NCBI GenBank assembly: GCA_016927275.1
Contig: JAFGMW010000022.1
Coordinates: 1-34,306, forward strand
DNA: 34,306 nt
Origin: Pseudomonadota bacterium
GTDB lineage: Bacteria; UBA10199; 2-02-FULL-44-16; JAAZCA01
Reading direction: 5' to 3'
Part shown: piece by piece, positions 1-8,324 of the stretch
Layout of the letters: each line of letters begins with the position of its first letter
Position numbering within the stretch: position 1 is the stretch's first letter
Notes under the pieces: model-generated
Seen by the model: the letters and a program-made list of their open reading frames with translations, nothing else
What the model was told of the DNA's origin: nothing
Databases searched by the model: none
Made by a program: the position numbers and the translations under genes

Positions 1-1878
1 GTCCACTCCTCGTTCGACTCGCTCCCCTGGGTTTTTCCCTCCGCGTTCCTCGAGTTCCAGGGGCAGGGGATCGAGGTGCTCGGCAACACCTTCTCGCGCA
101 GCCTGGATGTCGCCGGGGAAAAGATCGGGAACTTCGGCCATGTCATCGCCAACCCCGACGCCGTCATGCAGTCCATCAACAGCCTCTCGCACGAGAGCAT
201 CCCGAGCGCGGGCGACCTTCTCCGTTCGTTCCGGGATGCGATGGCGGGAGTGAGCGCAGCCCTCTTCGCCTCGAACATCGTATGGCCCGAGATCCTGAAG
301 TTCTTCAGGCAGGACCGCAGATGGCTGTGGCTCGCGCCAGGCTTTGCGCTCTTCAACCTCGATCTGGCGACAATGCCCGGCTTCGATGGGTGGCACTTTT
401 TGGAACACGCCTACACCTACGGGGCGGCCGCGGTCTTCCTCATGCAGATGCGCAGGGACATGACCCCAGCCCACAAGGAACACCTCAACTACGCCTCCAT
501 GGCGTTCCTCCCGGGCGCGTTCATGCTCTCGGCCGACATCGGATGCTGGCTCGCGCCGGGGCCGAACGATCCAACCTACGCGGAGCGCCTGATCCGCGCA
601 GGCCTGCTGACGGTCGAGTCGTATTTCATGATGAAGATACTCGGCAACGTGAAGTGGCACTGGGACCATCGCGAGACCGCCGCCACGAACGTCCTCACCC
701 TCATGAAGCAGACCTTCAGCGCGAACGCCGCGCTCCCCCTCTCCATGGTCATAGTCAACGCCTTCACCGCGCCGCTCGGAGGCTACATACAGAGGGACAA
801 GACCCTGGACAACGTCGTGCTCATAGCGCTTCAGGGGGTCGCGACGACCGTCTGCATGCTGCCGATCACGCTCGGCATAAGCGGCGTGCTGAAGCAGACC
901 ATACCGATACTGACGAGGGCGAAGGAGGGGCTGGACGACTCGCGCGCCGCCGGCGACGGCTCGATGAAGCGCGCATACCACACGCTGGTCGGCGGCGTGA
1001 GCGCCTTCAACACGACATACGCCCACAACCGCATCTTCCGGTCCGGCTACTGGGACATAATTCCCGCCTTGTTCAGGACGCTCATGGGGTGGGACACCTT
1101 CGCGGGCCAGCTGGCCATGTCGGGCACGAACATCGTCCACGGCAACGGCGTCTCGACGAGGATGTGGCCGGAGCTGTCGGGCACCACATGGTCCCGCCAG
1201 TCGGTGAAAAAGGAGTTCGAGAACGCGACGGACAAGCGGCTGCAGATAGATCAACGGATGGCGAACAAGACCCTGAGTCCGGAGGACGCCCGATGGGAGA
1301 GGGGCATGGTCCACGCGCAGATCAGGACCTTCTTCCAGGAGGCAGCGCAGGTCATGCACCCCGCGCATCTGTTCATGTCCCACGAGGCTCTCACCGACAG
1401 GCTCATCCCCTTCTACTCGTTCACCATGGCTGCCAGGCCCCCCACATTCCCCCAGCTTCCCGACAGACACTTCCTTGCAGACTTCTATCTCATGCTCCAC
1501 GGCGGCCACCCCAACGAGAGGCTCGACCTCGAAGAGTTCATTACGCTTCTGGACTACGTGAAGGCGGACGCATCGGACCCCAGCGCATACGACACGGTCA
1601 GGCCGCTGGTGCAGCTCTTGGCCCTTGCCAGGGACAACATGGACCCGGAATACCGGAAGTTGATAGAGGATTTCTTCGCGGAGAACCCCGAGGTGCCGCT
1701 CATGGTAAACGTTGAACTTGCGGAGCACCCGCCACTGCACGAGAAATACAGGCGCATCGCCAGGAAAAAGGTGCGCGGCAAGGTCAGGATGGAGTTCAAG
1801 GACTACGAGCGCCGCGTGAACGGCCACAACAGGCAGAAGCGTGCCCACGACAAGCTGGAGGGGCTGTTCCTTTTTTAG
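1..1878 (+). CDS. Large multi-pass membrane protein of unknown family, 5' end cut by window edge
   Basis: The frame is open from base 1 to a TAG at 1876-1878, so at least 625 residues are present and the N-terminus lies outside the window. A GTG at 76 could be read as a start, but residues encoded before it already align with the next gene's product, which argues for a partial gene. Several hydrophobic stretches lie in the first half (around WLWLAPGFALF, FLPGAFMLSADIG, LPLSMVIVNAF and VVLIALQGVATTV). The second half is soluble-looking and ends in a basic tail. It shares SADIG, SAFN-x2-Y-x2-NR-x-FR, AGQ-x2-MS-x-TN and HP-x-H-x-FM blocks with the neighbour at 2143, so the two are paralogues. 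I do not recognise the family and assign no function. Confidence 0.8.
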   Translation, partial: VHSSFDSLPWVFPSAFLEFQGQGIEVLGNTFSRSLDVAGEKIGNFGHVIANPDAVMQSINSLSHESIPSAGDLLRSFRDAMAGVSAALFASNIVWPEILKFFRQDRRWLWLAPGFALFNLDLATMPGFDGWHFLEHAYTYGAAAVFLMQMRRDMTPAHKEHLNYASMAFLPGAFMLSADIGCWLAPGPNDPTYAERLIRAGLLTVESYFMMKILGNVKWHWDHRETAATNVLTLMKQTFSANAALPLSMVIVNAFTAPLGGYIQRDKTLDNVVLIALQGVATTVCMLPITLGISGVLKQTIPILTRAKEGLDDSRAAGDGSMKRAYHTLVGGVSAFNTTYAHNRIFRSGYWDIIPALFRTLMGWDTFAGQLAMSGTNIVHGNGVSTRMWPELSGTTWSRQSVKKEFENATDKRLQIDQRMANKTLSPEDARWERGMVHAQIRTFFQEAAQVMHPAHLFMSHEALTDRLIPFYSFTMAARPPTFPQLPDRHFLADFYLMLHGGHPNERLDLEEFITLLDYVKADASDPSAYDTVRPLVQLLALARDNMDPEYRKLIEDFFAENPEVPLMVNVELAEHPPLHEKYRRIARKKVRGKVRMEFKDYERRVNGHNRQKRAHDKLEGLFLF

Positions 1879-1951
1879 TTCCAGCCCCGAATCCAGCAGG
1901 CTGACACCCCCCCGCTGCCCTGTCACGGGCATTCAGAACTACCCATAATCC

Positions 1952-1979
1952 TTGACTTATTCGACGCAATTCGTATAAA
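1952..1979 (+). promoter_or_regulatory. Sigma70-like promoter upstream of the 1091-residue membrane protein gene
   Basis: TTGACT at 1952-1957 and TATAAA at 1974-1979 are separated by 16 bases in an AT-rich part of the 264-base gap between the two paralogous genes. The match is five of six at both boxes. Transcription would begin near 1986 and run into the terminator-like hairpin at 2051 before reaching the next start codon at 2143. Confidence 0.5.
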
Positions 1980-2050
1980 TTAGCGAATATAACGCGTTGC
2001 ATCGCTTCAAGCTTCAAATTTTCTCTTTTGAAACAATAAGTTAAATTCCG

Positions 2051-2082
2051 GCTGCGCGACAGGGCGCAGCGATCTTTTTTTT
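2051..2082 (+). terminator. Rho-independent terminator in the leader of the following gene
   Basis: GCTGCGC at 2051-2057 pairs perfectly with GCGCAGC at 2064-2070 across a six-base loop and is followed by a run of eight T beginning a few bases later. It may end transcripts of the upstream gene. Because it also lies between the promoter at 1952-1979 and the start codon at 2143, it could instead act as an attenuator or as the 3' end of a short RNA. Confidence 0.6.
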
Positions 2083-2142
2083 CTCACTGAGGACGCAACT
2101 TTTTCTCACAACCTGCGATAAGTCTAGCGGAAGGCGGATGCG

Positions 2143-5100
2143 ATGACTAACCTGGTTGCGCAGAGGATTCCGACTTTTTCAAACAGCCTGCTCACCGCCA
2201 CATCGGTGCCGTCGTTGACCATATCCCCGACCGTATGCAACAGCGCGATCTGCCCGCTGCTGCAGAATCAGCGCCCCCCCCTCTCCGCCGGCAACTCCTC
2301 CGATCCCTTCAGGAAATCAAAGGGCGACAATCAGCTCCTTCAGTTCGAGCCCTCCTTTCGCATATCGAGAATCAACGAGAGCCTTGAAAGGGCGCGCGAT
2401 GCGAGGCGCACAGGGGACGTTGATTCAGCGGTCGGCTCCTACAGGCAGGCCCTTGAAGGGCTCAGGCAGCCTTTCGACGAATCCTCAAACGACCCGATCC
2501 ACAGCCTGGTCCCGGAGGGCAACGCGCTTCTGACAGAGGCGCTGATCGGCGCGACCGCGCTGACCAGCGAAGAGATCTTCGGGCTCAAGCCTTTCGCGAG
2601 CGCACAACCGGCAGCTAAAAACATCGAGGTCCTCTCCCGGCACGTGAACGATCTGGAAAAGGCCGATGCGCCCAAGACCGATCTGGCCGCGACAAAGCTC
2701 CTGCTCGCGTTCAACCTGATACAGCACGCGAGTTCCAGAAAGGTCCAGCACGATTCCCTGTTCGGCAAGGCCATCTGGATCGCCGAAGGGGCGATGAGCG
2801 ACGTAGCGCCGGCCATGGACAAGGCGGAAGCGTCCGAGATACATTTTCTCGGAGGCCTGCTCGTCATAGAGGCGCTCGCGCGCAGGCTGGAGCTGGCCAA
2901 TCGAAGCGGCGACATGTCGGAGATCGAGAAATTCTCAGACAGGATCGCCCTCCAGTTCAACAGACTCTACCAGATCCACTTCAGCCCCGCTTCTCCTGCC
3001 GGCCAGAGAGATGAGTTCAGGGAGGCCTACGCCGCCTACGGGGCGTTCTCCGCCGTTCTGAAGTACAAGCTCGGCCTCGGGGCACAGGCCCTCACCCGGG
3101 TCCGCTCCATAGTGTCGCCGAACTCGTTCGAAAACACCAAGGCTGCGAAGCTGCTGAGGAAACACGAATTCTTCGAGGGGTTCTTCGACGGCGCCCGATT
3201 CAAGGATGCGGGCGAAGTCAAAAACAACGCGACCGACGGCGCCTTCCTGCGAAGGCTTCAGGCCGCATTCGCCAACGCCCACACCACGAGCATCGTGAAC
3301 TCCATGATCACCGGAGGAATCGGCATGGCCCTGGGCATAGCGGGCGCAGCAGCAGCCGGCCATCCTGAGTTCGGATGGGCCGCCGGCGGCCTCGGCGCCG
3401 CCATGACGGAGGGCGCCTATCAGCTCCGAAACGGCTGGAACTCGATCGAGGCCCGTGACTCGGCTGCCATCGACACCGGAAGGATCAGCCGCACTCGCAC
3501 AGCATACGACGTGACGCTCTTCATGGCCAAGAGGCTCATGAGCGCGCTGATTTGGACGGTGCCTTCGTCGGCCGTGGCCGCGGGCCCGGAATTCGGAGAG
3601 ACGGTCGTCAACACCCTGGCGAACGTCCCCGGGGCCTACGAGAAGGCGTTCCTCAAGCTCGTGCAGTCCCCGCAGAACCTCTTCCCGAGCCTTTTGAACG
3701 GCGACCCTGCGGAAACCGCCTATCAGATATATACGAAGGCCGCAGGGGTGATCTTCCTGGCGAACCTCCTTTCGGCGAGGGCGAGGAAATGGACGCAGAT
3801 GGCCTCCTTCTTCTTCATCCCCGGCGCTGTGATGTTCTCGGCGGACATAGGCGTCGCTCTCGCGCCCCCCGAGGTGTTCGCCAACCCGATGGACGCCTGG
3901 ACCGACCGCATCGTGCGCGCCACCATCGTCAGCGGCGAGATGCTCGTTATGCTGCTGACCACCGGCCTCTCGCCGCTGAAAAACACCGGCGCCGGCGAGC
4001 TCAGAAAAAGCTTCATGGCCCTTGGCAAGACCCTGATCCCGATAAAGGGCAACACAGACTACAACCTCCCCCTGGCCGCCGCCCTCGTCACCGGCCTCTC
4101 ATCGCCGCTCGGCGCGATGTTCCAGGTCGGCCAGATGCCCGAGAGCTACCCCCTGATCGCGGCGCAGGGCGCCGCCATCACCGCGGGGCTCCTCGGCATC
4201 ACCCTTGGCTTCAGCGGCATCCTCAAGAGGCAGATACCTCTCGGCGCGAACATCAAGAGGGCGATCAACGACGTCCGTCACGCGAGGGCCGACGAGGCGA
4301 GGCGAATCAAGGAGGGGGAAGCAATCGAGGCGAAGACCGGCATGCTCGCCTATCCCCACGAGTTCCTCCGAGGGGGGCTTTCGGCGTTCAACTCCGGCTA
4401 CCTCAGAAACAGGGTGTTCAGGATACTTGGGCCCGACCTGGGCGCGTCGCTCGTCCGGCTAGTCGCGGGAGGGGGCAACTGGGATTGCAACGCCGGCCAG
4501 ACCGGCATGTCCGCAACAAACGCGATCTCGGGGAACCCATACTGGGACAGCGCCTATCCAAGCGCCAGCGGGGCGCAGCCTGAGGAGCAGTCGTTCATCA
4601 GGGCGCTCGACAAGGTCATCGGGGAGCGCAAGGCCCTCATGGCGCAGGCGGCGGGAAAGAACCTCACCGAGAAGGAGCGCGGGGAACTCGACCGAAAGAT
4701 CTCGGATGCGCTGAACCTGTTCAAGGACCACATCAAGAAATCGGGGCAGGTCATACATCCGCTGCACTTCTTCATGCCGTTCAAGCACCCCCTGGACAGG
4801 CTGTGGCCCCTCTACGCCTTCACTAAGCCGGTGATCCCGCCCGACTTCCCGCAGCGCCCGAACCCGTACTTCTTCGGAAGCGTCTACCAGGTCCTGACCG
4901 ACAGGGAAAATCTGGGCATGGACCAGGAAAAATTCGAGGTCATCCTGGAACTGGTGCTCACCAACGTCTCGGACAGCGCCTCATACCACATCCTGAGGCC
5001 CCTGGTGAAGACGCTCCTCATGGCCAAGGAGAGCGAAACCTATGGCGACCGGATCAACTCCTTCTTCAGCGAAAATCCGCACACGCTGATAATGCTGAAC

Positions 5101-5418
5101 ATAAACCCGGACGCCGAGGAGCTCACTCCCCCGCAGAGCCCGTTGAGCAGGGTGGCGCGGTCGGAGGTCCGCGGCGCCATCGCTCAGCCGTTTGAGAAAT
5201 ACGAGGCGAGGGTCCGCCGCTACAGGCGGAACGAGAACTACGGCGAGCCCCACCACCTCTACGGCCTCTTCCAGGCCGAGGTCGGCGGAGAAACGATTGC
5301 TGAAGATCCGACCGCCGCAGCGCCGGAAGCGGAGGCAGCCAAGACGGAGATCCGCGAGGGTGAGCAGAGGCACAATGCCGAAGGTTCGGACAGCATCCCA
5401 CCGCGCGTCAGGTTGTAG
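2143..5418 (+). CDS. 1091-residue membrane protein of unknown family, paralogue of the upstream gene
   Basis: I do not recognise the family. Residues 1-60 are rich in Ser, Thr, Pro and Asn and look disordered. Residues about 77-108 resemble a TPR-like helical pair (SLERARDARRTGD, AVGSYRQAL), and a helical region runs to about 375. A Gly/Ala-rich hydrophobic stretch follows (GGIGMALGIAGAAAAG, near 390-405), then from about 457 a part homologous to the neighbour at 1-1878, with further hydrophobic segments near FFFIPGAVMFSADIG, LAAALVTGLSSPLGAMF and AAITAGLLGITLGFSG. The C-terminal part is soluble-looking, with an Ala/Glu-rich tail. The ATG at 2143 is preceded by a weak GAAGGCGG. The overall layout suggests a membrane-anchored protein with a large N-terminal domain. 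The topology was judged by eye. Confidence 0.85.
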   Translation: MTNLVAQRIPTFSNSLLTATSVPSLTISPTVCNSAICPLLQNQRPPLSAGNSSDPFRKSKGDNQLLQFEPSFRISRINESLERARDARRTGDVDSAVGSYRQALEGLRQPFDESSNDPIHSLVPEGNALLTEALIGATALTSEEIFGLKPFASAQPAAKNIEVLSRHVNDLEKADAPKTDLAATKLLLAFNLIQHASSRKVQHDSLFGKAIWIAEGAMSDVAPAMDKAEASEIHFLGGLLVIEALARRLELANRSGDMSEIEKFSDRIALQFNRLYQIHFSPASPAGQRDEFREAYAAYGAFSAVLKYKLGLGAQALTRVRSIVSPNSFENTKAAKLLRKHEFFEGFFDGARFKDAGEVKNNATDGAFLRRLQAAFANAHTTSIVNSMITGGIGMALGIAGAAAAGHPEFGWAAGGLGAAMTEGAYQLRNGWNSIEARDSAAIDTGRISRTRTAYDVTLFMAKRLMSALIWTVPSSAVAAGPEFGETVVNTLANVPGAYEKAFLKLVQSPQNLFPSLLNGDPAETAYQIYTKAAGVIFLANLLSARARKWTQMASFFFIPGAVMFSADIGVALAPPEVFANPMDAWTDRIVRATIVSGEMLVMLLTTGLSPLKNTGAGELRKSFMALGKTLIPIKGNTDYNLPLAAALVTGLSSPLGAMFQVGQMPESYPLIAAQGAAITAGLLGITLGFSGILKRQIPLGANIKRAINDVRHARADEARRIKEGEAIEAKTGMLAYPHEFLRGGLSAFNSGYLRNRVFRILGPDLGASLVRLVAGGGNWDCNAGQTGMSATNAISGNPYWDSAYPSASGAQPEEQSFIRALDKVIGERKALMAQAAGKNLTEKERGELDRKISDALNLFKDHIKKSGQVIHPLHFFMPFKHPLDRLWPLYAFTKPVIPPDFPQRPNPYFFGSVYQVLTDRENLGMDQEKFEVILELVLTNVSDSASYHILRPLVKTLLMAKESETYGDRINSFFSENPHTLIMLNINPDAEELTPPQSPLSRVARSEVRGAIAQPFEKYEARVRRYRRNENYGEPHHLYGLFQAEVGGETIAEDPTAAAPEAEAAKTEIREGEQRHNAEGSDSIPPRVRL

Positions 5419-5489
5419 AGGCCCTGGCACAGACCAATAATTCCTTGATTTCCTGATGTATTTACGGGATAGATGACCGCCTGTCCGCA

Positions 5490-5503
5490 GTCGTCCGGAC
5501 GAC
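5490..5503. promoter_or_regulatory. Perfect 14-bp palindrome before the transporter gene
   Basis: GTCGTCCGGACGAC is a perfect inverted repeat with no spacer, ending about 15 bases before the AAGGAG ribosome binding site of the transporter gene. The position fits an operator for a dimeric repressor, or a small mRNA hairpin. No T-run follows, so it is not a terminator. A weak TTGATT lies at 5445-5450 with a poor -10 match 17 bases on. Confidence 0.35.
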
Positions 5504-5530
5504 ACAACCCACAGGGACAAGGAGCGAAAG

Positions 5531-6886
5531 ATGCCCAATATCCTGTCGTTTCTTAAGGTCGCCCCCCACGCCAAACCGATAGAGGATCCCGCAAAGGTCA
5601 AAAGCCTCTATCGATACTGGCGCTGGCAGACGATCACGTCGCTCGTGATCGGCTATGCGGTCTACTACTTCGTCAGGAAGAACTTCTCGATGGCCATGCC
5701 GTCATTCCTCGACGAGCTGGGATACACAAAGACGGACCTCGGCATAGTCCTCACGCTCTTCTCAATCGTCTACGGCGTCGGCAAGTTCGCGAACGGAGTG
5801 ATCGCTGATCGCGCGAACTCCCGTTACATGCTGGCATTGGGTCTTCTGGCCGCAGCGATAGTCAACATCCTCTTCGGCCTTAGCTCAGGCCTCATCGCAT
5901 TCAGCATCTTCTGGATCCTCAACGGCTGGTTCCAGTCGCTGGGCATGCCCGCCTCGGTGAGGCTTCTGACCCACTGGTACAGCCCGACCGAACTCGGAAC
6001 CAAATGGGGAATACAGAGCACGGCTCATCAGATCGGCGGGGCCGGGATACTCATCTTCGCGGGATGGCTCGTCTCGAACTTCGGCTGGCGATCGGCATTC
6101 TATATCCCGGCATTTATAGCGATAGTGGTGTCATTCCTTCTCATCTGGCGTCTGCGCGACACACCCCAATCCATAGGCCTGCCCCCCGTCGAGGAGTACC
6201 GGGGTGAGGCGCATCTCGCCGATCCGAACGAGGACCAGGCCAAATCGATCAAGGAAATCCTCTTCAAACACGTGCTGAACAACAGGCTCATCTGGATAAT
6301 CGCCATCGCGAATATCTTCGTCTACATCGTGCGCATAGGCATCATGGACTGGGCGCCGACCTTCCTCGTGGAGGCCAGGGGCTCAACGCTGGGAGCTGCG
6401 GGGCTCAAGACCGCGGCATTCGAGCTCGCAGGCATAGGAGGCGCGATCGGCATGGGCTGGGCCTCTGATTTCTTCTTCAAGGGCCGGCGCGGCCCCCTCG
6501 CCACCGTCAGCATGTTCCTGCTCGCAGGCTCGATAGCGCTTCTGTGGCTCATACCGAACAGCAGCCACATTCTGGAGGCGGCGGTCTTGATAGCTGCAGG
6601 CGTGCTCGTCTACGGACCGCAGCTCCTCGTGCCGGTCGCAGCCGCTGATTTCGCATCCAAGAAGGCTGCGGCCACGGCCACCGGGCTCACGGGGGCGTTC
6701 GGCTATATCGGCAGCGCCCTGGCCGGCGTTGGCACCGGTCTGATAGCGGACCGCTGGGGCTGGAACGGCGGATTCATCTTCTTCATAATAGCTTCGATCC
6801 TGGGCGGGTTCTGTTTCATGCTGACATGGAAGCACAGGGCGCCTCAGCTCGATAAATACCACAACAGCAGGAAGAAGAAATCCTAG
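5531..6886 (+). CDS. MFS organophosphate:phosphate antiporter, GlpT/UhpT/UhpC family
   Basis: The 451-residue product is an inner-membrane major facilitator protein of the organophosphate:inorganic-phosphate antiporter family. The N-terminal YRYWRWQ and GYAVYYFVRKNF blocks match the first helix of GlpT and UhpT. The Arg of VRKNF and the Arg of YIVRIGIMDWAP correspond to the two phosphate-binding arginines known in E. coli GlpT (R45 and R269). Twelve hydrophobic segments fit, and the length is that of the family. The start at 5531 has AAGGAG at a good distance. The family imports glycerol-3-phosphate or hexose phosphates, or senses them (UhpC). The substrate cannot be read from sequence, but the next genes handle sugars. 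It is probably co-transcribed with the glycosyltransferase 30 bases downstream. Confidence 0.9.
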   Translation: MPNILSFLKVAPHAKPIEDPAKVKSLYRYWRWQTITSLVIGYAVYYFVRKNFSMAMPSFLDELGYTKTDLGIVLTLFSIVYGVGKFANGVIADRANSRYMLALGLLAAAIVNILFGLSSGLIAFSIFWILNGWFQSLGMPASVRLLTHWYSPTELGTKWGIQSTAHQIGGAGILIFAGWLVSNFGWRSAFYIPAFIAIVVSFLLIWRLRDTPQSIGLPPVEEYRGEAHLADPNEDQAKSIKEILFKHVLNNRLIWIIAIANIFVYIVRIGIMDWAPTFLVEARGSTLGAAGLKTAAFELAGIGGAIGMGWASDFFFKGRRGPLATVSMFLLAGSIALLWLIPNSSHILEAAVLIAAGVLVYGPQLLVPVAAADFASKKAAATATGLTGAFGYIGSALAGVGTGLIADRWGWNGGFIFFIIASILGGFCFMLTWKHRAPQLDKYHNSRKKKS

Positions 6887-6916
6887 AGCTTTGCGCTGAA
6901 ACGAAAGGCACATGCG

Positions 6917-8314
6917 ATGGACGGCAAAAACCTACAAAGAGAATTCCTGCAGTCGAAGCGCTCCCATATCCTGATGGTCACCAACCACGGGACCCACACG
7001 TGGGAGGTGCGTTCGGGGCTCACCGACACCGGCGGGCAGAACCAGTACGTGCGCTCGCTCTCCGACGCGCTCGTGGCGCTCGGATACAGGGTCACCACCT
7101 ACAACCGCGGCGGCTACCCCGACCCCATGAGCGGCGAGATTCTCACCGGAGCCCGCTACAGGGACTCGCACTCGCGGATCGTCTATCTCGAGGGCGGAGG
7201 TGGGGCCTTCATCCGCAAGGAGGACCTGACCCGAGAGATCCTCTCCGATGAGGTCGAGTTCGCAAAAAGGCTCGCCGACCGGGAGAGGCTCCCGGTCGAC
7301 CTCATCATATCCCACTACTGGGACGGGGCGCTGCTGGCCTGCATCCTGAAGGAGGAGAGCGGCCTCAAGGCGAAGCACATCTGGGTGCCCCATTCGCTGG
7401 GGACGCTCAAGCGCCTCAACTTCATGGACAAGCCGCCCGAGGTGGTGGCCCCTCTCCGGTTCGACGAGCGCATCGCATTCGAGAAAGAGGTCATGAAAGC
7501 GGCCGATGCGGTCGCCTCGACCTCCGGCGACATCTCGAGACACTCCGAGAAGAGCTACGGCCGCAGGCCGGAGCTGTTCCTGCCGCCGTGCATAGACACC
7601 TCGGCGATCCGCCCCCTGGATGAGGGCGCCGACCTGGGCCGCATCTACGAGTTCCTGAAGGAGACGGACCCCGCGACGGGCCGCAAGGCCTCCGGCCGCA
7701 GATGCGTCCTCGAGATGAGCCGCACAGACCGGACCAAGCGCAAGGACATCGTCCTCAAGGCGTTCGCCGAGGCGCGCAGGGACAACCCGGACGCGCTGCT
7801 CCTGCTCAGGATCAACCGGAAGGCGAACGATCTCTTCGCCGAGCTGGACTCCCTCGCCCGCGAGCTCGGGGTGCGCGACGACGTGGTCTATGTGGGCATG
7901 GTGCCGGACGACCTGATGGCGCAGCTCTTCGCGATATCCACGGTCTACCTGTCGCCCTCGGAGATGGAGGGGTTCGGGATGTCGGTCCAGGAGGCAGCCG
8001 CCTGCAGAAAGGCGACGATATCGTCCACCCTCATCCCCTTCGCGGTCGAGTATCTGGCAAAGGACGGCAGAGACGAGATCGTGAAGACGCGCGGGGGCGA
8101 TGTGAAGATCCGCTGGGGCAAGGGGGGCGTGATCGTCCCGGCCGGGGCCGCAGACGGGTTCGCCCACGCGCTGAAGGCGCTGCTGGCGGACGCCGGGCGG
8201 CGCGAATCGATCGCAGCGGCCGCCTACGACATCACCATCCCCTACTTCACGTGGGACAATATGACGCGGATGCTTTTGTCAGGCGTCGGGATGAAAGCCG
8301 CCCGCCCGGACTGA
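6917..8314 (+). CDS. GT4-family glycosyltransferase, sucrose-phosphate-synthase-like
   Basis: The 465-residue protein has the GT-B fold signatures of family GT4. An N-terminal nucleotide-fold strand and loop carries TGGQNQYVRSL (about 38-48), as in sucrose synthase and sucrose-phosphate synthase relatives. The C-terminal half holds a donor-binding R-x4-K (R269, K274) and the E-x7-E motif in EMEGFGMSVQEA (E351 and E359). It has no signal peptide or membrane segment, so it should be cytoplasmic. It probably transfers a sugar from a nucleotide donor to a small acceptor or sugar phosphate; neighbouring GDP-mannose genes make GDP-mannose a possible donor, but that is inference. The start at 6917 has only a weak AAAGG. 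It converges on the guanylyltransferase gene, with 10 bases between the two stops. Confidence 0.85.
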   Translation: MDGKNLQREFLQSKRSHILMVTNHGTHTWEVRSGLTDTGGQNQYVRSLSDALVALGYRVTTYNRGGYPDPMSGEILTGARYRDSHSRIVYLEGGGGAFIRKEDLTREILSDEVEFAKRLADRERLPVDLIISHYWDGALLACILKEESGLKAKHIWVPHSLGTLKRLNFMDKPPEVVAPLRFDERIAFEKEVMKAADAVASTSGDISRHSEKSYGRRPELFLPPCIDTSAIRPLDEGADLGRIYEFLKETDPATGRKASGRRCVLEMSRTDRTKRKDIVLKAFAEARRDNPDALLLLRINRKANDLFAELDSLARELGVRDDVVYVGMVPDDLMAQLFAISTVYLSPSEMEGFGMSVQEAAACRKATISSTLIPFAVEYLAKDGRDEIVKTRGGDVKIRWGKGGVIVPAGAADGFAHALKALLADAGRRESIAAAAYDITIPYFTWDNMTRMLLSGVGMKAARPD

Positions 8315-8324
8315 GCCTCGATTG

